DNA of 11,249 nt from Syntrophomonas sp. UBA4911 (lineage in GTDB: Bacteria > Bacillota > Syntrophomonadia > Syntrophomonadales > Syntrophomonadaceae): assembly GCA_002398105.1 (NCBI GenBank), contig DHCD01000008.1:515-11763 (forward strand), read 5' to 3'. The position numbers were made by a program, and so were the translations under genes. The notes under the pieces were generated by a model. It was not told where the DNA came from. It worked only from the letters and a program-made list of their open reading frames with translations, and searched no databases. Numbering within the stretch: the stretch's first letter is position 1; each line of letters opens with the position of its first letter. Positions 1-6,021 of this stretch are shown here, one piece after another.

Positions 1-2
1 TA

Positions 3-52
3 GAGCCTGCCGCCCTCTCTCGCGCGGCAAGAATTATATTATCACCAGGCTC
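3..52. repeat. Nested inverted repeat at left edge
   Basis: GAGCCTG at 3-9 is the exact reverse complement of CAGGCTC at 46-52. Inside it, TGCCGC (8-13) pairs with GCGGCA (24-29) around a 10-nt loop. No T-run follows on either strand, so it does not look like an intrinsic terminator. The outer arms bracket the -10 region of the leftward promoter candidate at 36-64, so it may act as an operator in DNA, or it may be part of a structured RNA cut by the window edge. The pairing is seen directly; the role is unknown. Confidence 0.35.
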
Positions 53-64
53 GACAAAAGTCAA
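36..64 (-). promoter_or_regulatory. Candidate sigma-A promoter reading out of the left edge
   Basis: On the minus strand, TTGACT (64-59, five of six matches to TTGACA) is followed after 17 nt by TAATAT (41-36, four of six matches). An exact TATAAT also lies at 38-33, but with a 20-nt spacer. The spacer contains TGTCGAG (56-50), one mismatch from a Spo0A box. Position and direction suggest it drives a gene beyond the left edge. The rest of 1-154 has no ORF or clear terminator for the yitT-like gene. Confidence 0.4.
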
Positions 65-154
65 CAGCCATTTAGCACTTTCTTTTAAAATATTCTTCAG
101 CAAATTGCCTTTTTATATTATCTCCGTCCGCCCTGGCAGCAGGTTGGGACCCTT

Positions 155-1030
155 TTAGAAATCACTCAACTCGGTTCTAAAGCCTTTACCGTAAACTTCT
201 ATGGTTTCACTTACGGTGATAAAGGCCTGGGGATCAAGCTGGAATACCACCTCTTTTAAGCGTGGAAGTTGGGTGCGGGCTACCGTCACCATAATGATAT
301 TTATATCTTCGCCGGTATAGGCGCCCCGGGCCGGCAAAGTGGTACAGCCGCGATGGAGATTATTGATGATGGCATAAGTAATATCTTCGCAATTATGCGA
401 GATGATCATAGCGGTTCGGTTAAGCTCGGGACCATATATAACGAAATCAATCACCTGGGAAGAGATAAAAATGGCTATAGCTGAAAACAGGGCTAGATTG
501 ATATTGAATGTTATCAATGACAAGGTCAGAACCAGCAGGTTGCTGGCAAAAGTAACTTGACCGATGTTATAACCGCGAAATCTTCTTATCATAACTGCTA
601 TAATGTCCAAACCGCCGGTTGAGCCTTTACTGTGCAGTATTATGCCGGACCCCAGTCCGGCTATCACTCCTCCTAATAAAGCCGAAAGCAGGTTGTCGTC
701 TAAAGTCCAGCCCATCGGTTTAAGTATCCCCAGAAACAAGGTCAGGGCCGCGGTGCCGATGAGACTGTAGATTACGAAACGATGACTGACATATTTATAC
801 CCGGCTATGAATATAGGTATATTTAGTAACAGGTACCAAATCCATATCTCTATGCCGGTTAGGAATCTCAGTATTATAGCTATCCCGCCCACACCTCCGG
901 TAAGCAGGTTGGATGGTACCAGCACCCATTGAATAGCTGCCGCCAGAATAAATGATCCCAGCAATATTCCGCCTATATCTTTTGCCGAGAATATTTCCCG
1001 GTACTTTTTTTCTATGTGAAAGCTTTTCAC
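155..1030 (-). CDS. YitT family membrane protein (DUF161/DUF2179)
   Basis: This is an integral membrane protein of unknown biochemical role, common in several paralogues in Firmicutes. Residues about 20-200 form five or six hydrophobic segments, with the glycine-rich family signatures LLTGGVGGIA (about residues 43-52) and GSTGGLDIIA (about 136-145). From about residue 204 a soluble C-terminal domain of the DUF2179 type follows, with RGCTTLPARGAYTGE and DPQAFITVSETIEVYGKGF near the end. Length (about 291 aa) is normal for the family. The open frame extends to a GTG at 1042, but that codon overlaps the AAGGAG ribosome site; the GTG at 1030 lies 11 nt downstream of the site and is chosen here. 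It is transcribed divergently from the mannose operon and appears monocistronic within the window. The family call is secure; the transported or sensed molecule is not known. Confidence 0.93.
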   Translation of the reverse strand: MKSFHIEKKYREIFSAKDIGGILLGSFILAAAIQWVLVPSNLLTGGVGGIAIILRFLTGIEIWIWYLLLNIPIFIAGYKYVSHRFVIYSLIGTAALTLFLGILKPMGWTLDDNLLSALLGGVIAGLGSGIILHSKGSTGGLDIIAVMIRRFRGYNIGQVTFASNLLVLTLSLITFNINLALFSAIAIFISSQVIDFVIYGPELNRTAMIISHNCEDITYAIINNLHRGCTTLPARGAYTGEDINIIMVTVARTQLPRLKEVVFQLDPQAFITVSETIEVYGKGFRTELSDF

Positions 1031-1041
1031 GCCCTGATGCA

Positions 1042-1047
1042 CTCCTT
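1042..1047 (-). promoter_or_regulatory. Ribosome binding site deciding the yitT-like start
   Basis: AAGGAG reads on the minus strand from 1047 to 1042. Its last G is also the first base of a GTG in frame, so that GTG cannot be served by this site. The next in-frame GTG (1030-1028) is 11 nt downstream and is the better start. Confidence 0.55.
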
Positions 1048-1058
1048 AAGTGTTTATC

Positions 1059-1088
1059 ATTATATTTCCCCAATGCCGCAGATAATAA
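1059..1088 (-). promoter_or_regulatory. Candidate sigma-A promoter for the yitT-like gene
   Basis: A perfect TATAAT (-10) lies on the minus strand at 1064-1059, and TTATTA (three of six matches to the -35 consensus) lies 18 nt upstream at 1088-1083. Transcription would begin near 1052, giving a very short leader that just includes the AAGGAG ribosome site. The -10 is strong and the -35 weak. Confidence 0.4.
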
Positions 1089-1134
1089 TGAAAGTATCAG
1101 GCTAAAATATGGCCCGGCACTCTCGGCTGCCGTT

Positions 1135-1175
1135 CTTAAAGGTATTAATCCCTATTTTTAGGGATAAACTTTAAG
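1135..1175 (+). promoter_or_regulatory. Long imperfect hairpin in the manC leader
   Basis: Two nested perfect arms are visible: CTTAAAG (1135-1141) with CTTTAAG (1169-1175), and ATCCCTA (1148-1154) with TAGGGAT (1159-1165) around a TTTT loop. Two further T-A pairs (1145-1146 with 1167-1168), an A-A mismatch and a three-base bulge join them into roughly a 16-bp stem. A smaller hairpin, CGGCA (1115-1119) with TGCCG (1128-1132), lies just before it. The 3' arm overlaps AAGGGG (1173-1178), the only ribosome-site-like sequence for the leader ORF at 1188. It could be an RNA control element or a DNA operator in this divergent region. No T-run follows, so it is not a standard terminator. Confidence 0.4.
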
Positions 1176-1187
1176 GGGAATATAAAA

Positions 1188-1211
1188 ATGAGCAACTATC
1201 ATACAATATAA
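1188..1211 (+). CDS. Possible 7-residue leader ORF before manC
   Basis: ATG at 1188 opens a seven-codon frame (MSNYHTI) ending in TAA at 1209-1211, 29 nt before the manC start. AAGGGG (1173-1178) stands nine nt upstream as a plausible ribosome site. There is no run of one regulatory codon as in classical attenuators. An ORF this short can easily arise by chance; it is listed because its ribosome site overlaps the hairpin arm. Confidence 0.15.
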   Translation: MSNYHTI

Positions 1212-1240
1212 CTGGCAACCAAAACGGAGGGTATATATAA

Positions 1241-2287
1241 ATGATAGCGGTAATTTTGGCTGGCGGTAAAGGGCTGCGCCTTTGGCCGGAGAGCAGACAA
1301 AAACGGCCCAAACAACTATGCAAATTTATTGGAACTAAATCTATGCTGGACGAAACAATTGATCGTTTGCTGGAGGCGGGATCCCATCGGATTGTCATTA
1401 TCACCAACGAGGAACTGGTACTGCCGATTAAAGAATTGTTAGAGCAGCGAGCAGATAATGATCTTATTGAGGTTTTGAGTGAACCTCAAGGTAAAAATAC
1501 GGCGCCGGCCGTAGGGCTGGCGCTGGCTCGTTATCTGGGGGAAAACCCGGATGAGGTATTGGGAATCTTCCCGGCTGATCACCATGTACTTGATCGTAAA
1601 GCCTTTGCCTTCAGTTTAAAAAAAGCTATGCAGGCTGCCCGCAATAACCACTTGGCTACCATTGGTATTTCTCCCAGCCGCGCCGAGACCGGTTACGGTT
1701 ATATTGAGAAAACCAAATGGGAGGTTGCTGGCCTGCCTGATGTTTATGAAGTCGATTCTTTCTGTGAAAAACCTGATTTAACCACAGCCAACAGTTATCT
1801 GGATAGTGGCCGGCATATGTGGAATGCTGGAATCTATGTAGGTAAAGCTTCCATTCTTATAGATGAGTTCCGCAAGTATCTGCCTTCTATTTATGAAAAA
1901 ATGATGCTTGGCTTTGATAAATATGTCAGTTCCTATGAAGAGCTTCCTAATATCAGTCTGGATTACGGGATAGCGGAAAAATCTGATCGCATGGCAGTAG
2001 TGCCGGCCGATTTCGGCTGGTCTGATCTGGGGAGCTGGAACGCTCTGGCCGAATTGCATCAGGCCGATGAAAATATGAATATATGCTGCGGCCAGGATGT
2101 CATTGTAATGGATAGCAGTAATTGCCTGATAAAGCAAACGGAAAAATCAATTGTTCTTTTCGGAGTCGATAATCTTCTGGTAGTGGAAACAGATGATGTT
2201 ATTTTTGTTTCCCGACGTGATCGTTCCCAAGACGTTCGCCAGATCGTGGACGCTCTGCAGGCTCAAAATCGTGACGACCTGCTTTAA
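1241..2287 (+). CDS. manC: Mannose-1-phosphate guanylyltransferase (GDP-mannose pyrophosphorylase)
   Basis: This cytosolic enzyme forms GDP-mannose and pyrophosphate from mannose-1-phosphate and GTP. The N-terminus has the nucleotidyltransferase signature LAGGKGLRLWP (6-16) followed by PKQ (23-25). Further family motifs are QGKNTAPA (83-90), PADHHV (111-116, with the likely metal-binding Asp113), TGYGYIE (150-156), FCEKPD (174-179), WNAGIYV (194-200), DYGIAEK (241-247) and WSDLGSW (260-266). The remaining C-terminal part resembles the beta-helix of the short monofunctional enzymes. At 348 aa it lacks the C-terminal cupin isomerase domain found in bifunctional ManC/AlgA proteins. GGAGG (1226-1230) lies about ten nt before the ATG. 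It is the first gene of a four-gene set and is followed directly by the phosphomannomutase that makes its substrate. Specificity for mannose over glucose is inferred from these motifs and the neighbour. Confidence 0.93.
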   Translation: MIAVILAGGKGLRLWPESRQKRPKQLCKFIGTKSMLDETIDRLLEAGSHRIVIITNEELVLPIKELLEQRADNDLIEVLSEPQGKNTAPAVGLALARYLGENPDEVLGIFPADHHVLDRKAFAFSLKKAMQAARNNHLATIGISPSRAETGYGYIEKTKWEVAGLPDVYEVDSFCEKPDLTTANSYLDSGRHMWNAGIYVGKASILIDEFRKYLPSIYEKMMLGFDKYVSSYEELPNISLDYGIAEKSDRMAVVPADFGWSDLGSWNALAELHQADENMNICCGQDVIVMDSSNCLIKQTEKSIVLFGVDNLLVVETDDVIFVSRRDRSQDVRQIVDALQAQNRDDLL

Positions 2288-2335
2288 TATCTGTAAATTC
2301 GAGGTTTTATAAATCGGCCTTTAAAAATCAATCAT

Positions 2336-2341
2336 GGAGAG
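2336..2341 (+). promoter_or_regulatory. Ribosome binding site deciding the manB start
   Basis: GGAGAG sits seven nt before the ATG at 2349. The earlier in-frame ATG at 2334 overlaps this site and has no ribosome site of its own, so 2349 is preferred. Homologues also begin close to the IFR-YDIRG motif. Confidence 0.65.
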
Positions 2342-2348
2342 TGAATTA

Positions 2349-3713
2349 ATGAATAATATTTTTCGCCAGTATGATATCAGAGGTATTGTGGATGAAGAAT
2401 TGAATGACCAGATGGCTTATGACATAGCCCGGGCATTCGCATCCTATGCGTTAAGGAAAGGGCAGGATACGGTTTTGATAGGCAGGGATAATCGAGCATC
2501 ATCTCCTGCTATCAGTAAGATTATGATAGAAGCATTGTTAAGTTCGGGTTGTAACGTGGTTGATTTAGGCATGGTCATAACTCCGGTCTTTTATTTTGCC
2601 TCCCGTTATCTGAATATTATGGCGGGAATAATGATAACCGCCAGTCATAATCCTCCCGAGTATAATGGCTGCAAACTTCTGCTGGGTGATTCCACTATCT
2701 ATGGAGACCAGATTCAGGATATTAAACACATTATTGAGCGCCGGGATTTTTTCAGCGGACCCCGGGGTTCGTTGAAGACATTGAATATACGTGACGCCTA
2801 TGAGCGGATGATAAGCGAAAAGATTTCTCTGGGAACACGCCGGCTGAAACTGGTAATTGATTGCGGTAACGGAACCGCTTCGATTTTCGCTCCTCAAATT
2901 TTTAAGAACCTGGGGTGTGAAGTAATTGAGTTGTACTGCGAATCCGACCCTCATTTTCCCAATCATCATCCTGACCCGATTAATCCTGAAAATATGAAAG
3001 ATCTGATAGAACAGGTTAAAAAGAATAAAGCTGATTTGGGGATAGGTATTGACGGTGACGGCGACCGTTTAGGGGTTGTAGATCATCAAGGCAATCTTAT
3101 CTGGGGAGATATGCTGATGATCCTTTTTTGGCGTGATATCATGCCCCGTTATCCCGGCGCCAAGGCCATTGTGGAAGTAAAATGTTCGCAAGCTTTGATT
3201 GATGAAATAAAATGCCTGGGAGGAGAGCCAATTTTATATAAAACTGGTCACTCTTTAATCAAAGCTAAGATGAAAGAGATTGGAGCAGTATTTACCGGTG
3301 AGATGTCCGGCCATATGTTTTTTGCCGATGACTATTATGGATTTGATGACGCAGTCTATGCAGGCGCCCGGCTTTTAGCTCTGCTGTCCCGCAGTGATAA
3401 GACCCTGCAAAAAATGTTGGAGGATATTCCCCGCTACTATTCTACTCCTGAAATCCGTGTACCCAGCAGTGATACCGAGAAATTTGAAATAGTAACCAAA
3501 ATACTGGAATATTTCAGTCATCGCTATCAGATAATAGATGTCGATGGGGCCCGGATTCTTTTTCCTGAAGGCTGGGGATTAGTTCGGGCTTCCAATACCG
3601 GTCCGGAACTAATTGTAAGGTGCGAAGCCGATTCACCCCAGGCGCTTATAAAAATAAAAGATGAATTATTTTCCTGGTTAAATCAAAATGGACTGGCAAT
3701 TGCTGTTAAATGA
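2349..3713 (+). CDS. manB: Phosphomannomutase/phosphoglucomutase
   Basis: This cytosolic alpha-D-phosphohexomutase interconverts mannose-6-phosphate and mannose-1-phosphate (often also the glucose phosphates) through a phosphoserine. Counted from the ATG at 2349, it starts with the family hallmark YDIRGI (8-13). It then shows the phosphoserine loop TASHNP (97-102, Ser99), the magnesium loop DGDGDR (235-240), the sugar-recognition loop GEMSGH (317-322) and the C-terminal phosphate-binding loop RASNTGPEL (413-421). All four active-site loops are intact and the length of 454 aa is typical. It lies 61 nt after manC and supplies the mannose-1-phosphate that ManC uses. Whether it also serves glucose metabolism cannot be told from sequence, because this subfamily is often dual-specific. 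Confidence 0.93.
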   Translation: MNNIFRQYDIRGIVDEELNDQMAYDIARAFASYALRKGQDTVLIGRDNRASSPAISKIMIEALLSSGCNVVDLGMVITPVFYFASRYLNIMAGIMITASHNPPEYNGCKLLLGDSTIYGDQIQDIKHIIERRDFFSGPRGSLKTLNIRDAYERMISEKISLGTRRLKLVIDCGNGTASIFAPQIFKNLGCEVIELYCESDPHFPNHHPDPINPENMKDLIEQVKKNKADLGIGIDGDGDRLGVVDHQGNLIWGDMLMILFWRDIMPRYPGAKAIVEVKCSQALIDEIKCLGGEPILYKTGHSLIKAKMKEIGAVFTGEMSGHMFFADDYYGFDDAVYAGARLLALLSRSDKTLQKMLEDIPRYYSTPEIRVPSSDTEKFEIVTKILEYFSHRYQIIDVDGARILFPEGWGLVRASNTGPELIVRCEADSPQALIKIKDELFSWLNQNGLAIAVK

Positions 3714-3767
3714 AGATTTTAAATGCACCCCCTCAACTTATCACCAATAACCCGGGGTATAAGTAGG

Positions 3768-3791
3768 AAAATTATCTGGGAAAATAATTTT
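3768..3791 (+). repeat. AT-rich inverted repeat between manB and the glycosyltransferase gene
   Basis: AAAATTAT (3768-3775) and ATAATTTT (3784-3791) are perfect reverse complements around an eight-nt loop, within the 114-nt gap that is the longest inside the mannose gene set. Upstream, ACTTAT and ATAAGT (near 3736 and 3759) and a CCCGGGG tract form weaker alternatives. The stem is all A-T and only a few Ts follow, so it would be a poor terminator. It might modulate transcription into the last two genes or mean nothing. Confidence 0.2.
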
Positions 3792-3827
3792 TAAGAATTT
3801 CAGAGTGCTATTAAGGAGTGAAAAATA

Positions 3828-5000
3828 ATGAGTATACTGAATCTTGGTACCTATCCGCCCAAACAGTGCGGCATAGCTACATTTTCCGCCGATTTAAGGC
3901 GTAGTTTGGTCAAAAATAATTGCGATATCAAAATTATGGCGGTTTCGGACGGAAATTATCAATACGCTTATCCCAGCGAAGTACTTTTTAACCTAAAGCA
4001 GCATAATAAATCGGATTATGTTAAGGCAGCCAATTTTATTAATTCTACGGCGGCTGTCCAATTGGTAATTATTCAGCATGAGTACGGTATTTACGGGGGA
4101 GAGGACGGGGATTACCTTCTGGAACTGGTTCGCCGCTTGCATAAGCCATATGTAGTAATCACCCATACCGTCCTGCCTCAGCCTTCCAAACATCAGAAAC
4201 AAGTACTCAATCAGTTGTGCCATTATGCTGCTGCTGTCGTCGGCATGACTCGTAAATCGGCAGGATTGCTGGCTGATCTTTACGAGGCTCCGGCAGAGTT
4301 GATTCACGTCATCCCTCACGGAGTGCCTGAATTTAAAAAGCAAAATATTAACTATTTGAAAAAAAAGTACGGTTTTGAGGGACGTGAGATAATAAGTACT
4401 TTTGGCTTAATTGGCCCCGGGAAAGGATTGGAATTGGGAATTGAAGCCATTGCCGGCCTGGTATCGGAATGGCCGTCATTATGCTACTTGGTTCTGGGGC
4501 AAACCCATCCTATGCTTAAACAGTATGAAGGGGAAAAGTATCGTAATATGCTGGAACAGTTGGTCGACAACCTGGGGCTGACGAACAATGTGCAATTTGT
4601 GAATAAGTATCTGAGTGACGAAGAAATTGGAGAATATTTGTATATGTCCGACATATATTTAAGTCCTTATCCTAATAAAGATCAGGCGGTCAGCGGGACT
4701 ACAGCCTTCGCCGTAGGTTGCGGGCGGGCCATTGTTTCTACCGCTTACGCCTATGCCACTGAGGTTCTGGCTGATCAACGGGGTTTGTTGGCTCAGCAGC
4801 CGGAAGCTGAGGAACTGGCCGGCTTGATTCGAAGCATACTGGTGGATCAGGCCTTGAAATCAAGGTTGCAGAATCGGGCTCAGGAACTGGGCCGATCCTG
4901 GACCTGGTTTAATGTTGGTCAGCAGTACAAAGGTTTGTTCAAGCAAGTGCTCAATAAAAACTATTTAGAGGAGAACAATCTGGGCTATGGCGGATTTTAA
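3828..5000 (+). CDS. GT4-family glycosyltransferase (probable mannosyltransferase)
   Basis: This GT-B-fold glycosyltransferase has no signal peptide or membrane segment. The N-terminal domain begins with YPPKQCGIATFSADL (9-23), characteristic of one GT4 subgroup, and has QHEYGIYGGEDGD (83-95). The C-terminal nucleotide-sugar half shows HGVPE (164-168), GLIGPGKGLE (193-202) and SDIYLSPYPNKDQ followed by SGTTAFAVGCGRAIVST (274-305). The usual E-x7-E pair of GT4 enzymes is not evident: the first position is in PNKDQAV and the second falls in TTAFAVG, which seems to be a subgroup trait. Length is 390 aa. AAGGAG (3813-3818) is nine nt before the ATG. It follows the GDP-mannose genes, so GDP-mannose is the likely donor; the acceptor is unknown. 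Its last 14 nt overlap the next gene. Related proteins, as I recall, often continue directly into the toroid domain encoded next door. Confidence 0.85.
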   Translation: MSILNLGTYPPKQCGIATFSADLRRSLVKNNCDIKIMAVSDGNYQYAYPSEVLFNLKQHNKSDYVKAANFINSTAAVQLVIIQHEYGIYGGEDGDYLLELVRRLHKPYVVITHTVLPQPSKHQKQVLNQLCHYAAAVVGMTRKSAGLLADLYEAPAELIHVIPHGVPEFKKQNINYLKKKYGFEGREIISTFGLIGPGKGLELGIEAIAGLVSEWPSLCYLVLGQTHPMLKQYEGEKYRNMLEQLVDNLGLTNNVQFVNKYLSDEEIGEYLYMSDIYLSPYPNKDQAVSGTTAFAVGCGRAIVSTAYAYATEVLADQRGLLAQQPEAEELAGLIRSILVDQALKSRLQNRAQELGRSWTWFNVGQQYKGLFKQVLNKNYLEENNLGYGGF

Positions 5001-6006
5001 ACACTTGATTGCCCTGACTGATAATAACGGCATTTTGCAGTTTTCCCAACGGGATTGGCCTGACCCCAATAGCGGCTACACCCTTGACGATAACGCCCGG
5101 GCTTTACTGGTCTCTATTTTCAGCGCCGATGGGCAGGAATGGGCACAATGCTATGCTTCCAGTCTTTATCGTTCCCAGCGCCCGGACGGATCCTGGTCGA
5201 ATTTTCAGCTCGGCAGCCGTTTTAGTTCCGGGTTTGATTCCGAAGACAGTGTGGGCCGGGCTTTATTGGCCTGTTGTATAGGGACCGCCGGCAGCTGGCC
5301 TGAGCTAAGAAAACTCTGCCTTGATATGTTAAACCGCAATCTGCTCCGGGCTTTTGATTTTACCTCCCCCCGGGCTATTGCCTATACTCTGCTGGGCCTG
5401 TGCAAAGGAGAAGTGCCGATTGCCCCTGAAAGGCTTTTATCAATTATCAGTTCATTAAGTAACCGGCTGATTGGTCTTTATAAAGCCAAGCATCATCACG
5501 ATTGGCTATGGTTTGAGGACTATTTCACCTATTGCAACGGTATTTTACCTCAGGCCTTGTTGGCCGCTTACACGGTCAACGGGGATAAAAAAGCCCTCAA
5601 AACCGGCCATGATTCCCTTAATTTCCTCAATAGTATCTTATTTCGGGATGGTTTTCTCAATATTATTGGAAACCAGGGATGGTATAGAAAAGGAGAACCA
5701 ATAGCGTTGTTTGACCAGCAGCCGGTAGATGCCGCTTCCACCTATTTTGCCTGCATGGAAGCTTACCAGACTATGGGCTCTCAGGAGTATCGGGAATTGG
5801 CCAGGGCGGCTCATGCCTGGTTTCGGGGACAAAATATTCATAAATTGTCACTGTATAATCCCAAAACCGGCGGTTGTTTTGATGCCATCACGGCGGAAGG
5901 CTTAAATCTAAACCAGGGAGCTGAATCCACTCTGTCTTTGCTTCTGTGCGATCTCCACGCCGAAGGCAGTATGGAGTTGCAGGCGGAAAGCGGATCCGGT
6001 TCATAG
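4987..6006 (+). CDS. (alpha/alpha)-toroid protein, glycosidase-like partner of the GT4 enzyme
   Basis: This cytosolic protein of 339 aa is predicted to fold as a six-hairpin-glycosidase-like toroid. Its blocks match the C-terminal domain of long GT4 fusion proteins as I remember them: DDNARAL (34-40), FDSEDSVGRAL (83-93), WLWFEDYFTYCNGILPQAL (173-191), FDQQPVDA (242-249), YNPKTGGCFDA (290-300) and NQGAEST (309-315). The conserved acids (Asp34/35, Glu86, Asp87, Glu177, Asp178, Asp243, Glu313) are present, so a catalytic role in cutting or trimming a glycan is possible but unproven. The ATG lies 14 nt inside the glycosyltransferase gene in the +1 frame. GAGGAG (4968-4973) is 13 nt upstream, so translational coupling is likely. 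The C-terminus ends in a short Ser/Gly tail. It could equally be an inactive sugar-binding subunit of the glycosyltransferase. Confidence 0.75.
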   Translation: MADFKHLIALTDNNGILQFSQRDWPDPNSGYTLDDNARALLVSIFSADGQEWAQCYASSLYRSQRPDGSWSNFQLGSRFSSGFDSEDSVGRALLACCIGTAGSWPELRKLCLDMLNRNLLRAFDFTSPRAIAYTLLGLCKGEVPIAPERLLSIISSLSNRLIGLYKAKHHHDWLWFEDYFTYCNGILPQALLAAYTVNGDKKALKTGHDSLNFLNSILFRDGFLNIIGNQGWYRKGEPIALFDQQPVDAASTYFACMEAYQTMGSQEYRELARAAHAWFRGQNIHKLSLYNPKTGGCFDAITAEGLNLNQGAESTLSLLLCDLHAEGSMELQAESGSGS

Positions 6007-6021
6007 CAAGTAACATAACTT

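Noticed and set aside
1111..1132. Sigma-54-like GG...GC pair upstream of manC
   Set aside because: The GG-to-GC distance is 11 nt rather than 10, and the flanking bases do not fit the -24/-12 consensus.
1778..2137. Antisense ORFs inside the mannose, kinase and yitT-like genes
   Set aside because: They are frame shadows of strongly supported genes: no family motif recognised, low-complexity or unlikely composition, and no convincing ribosome sites.
2334..2348. Upstream ATG of manB at 2334
   Set aside because: It overlaps the GGAGAG ribosome site and has none itself; the ATG at 2349 fits both spacing and family start.
4980..5010. A sequencing or real frameshift joining the glycosyltransferase and toroid genes
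   Set aside because: The overlap includes an ATG with an upstream GAGGAG and a clean stop, so two coupled genes explain it without invoking an error; raw reads would settle it.
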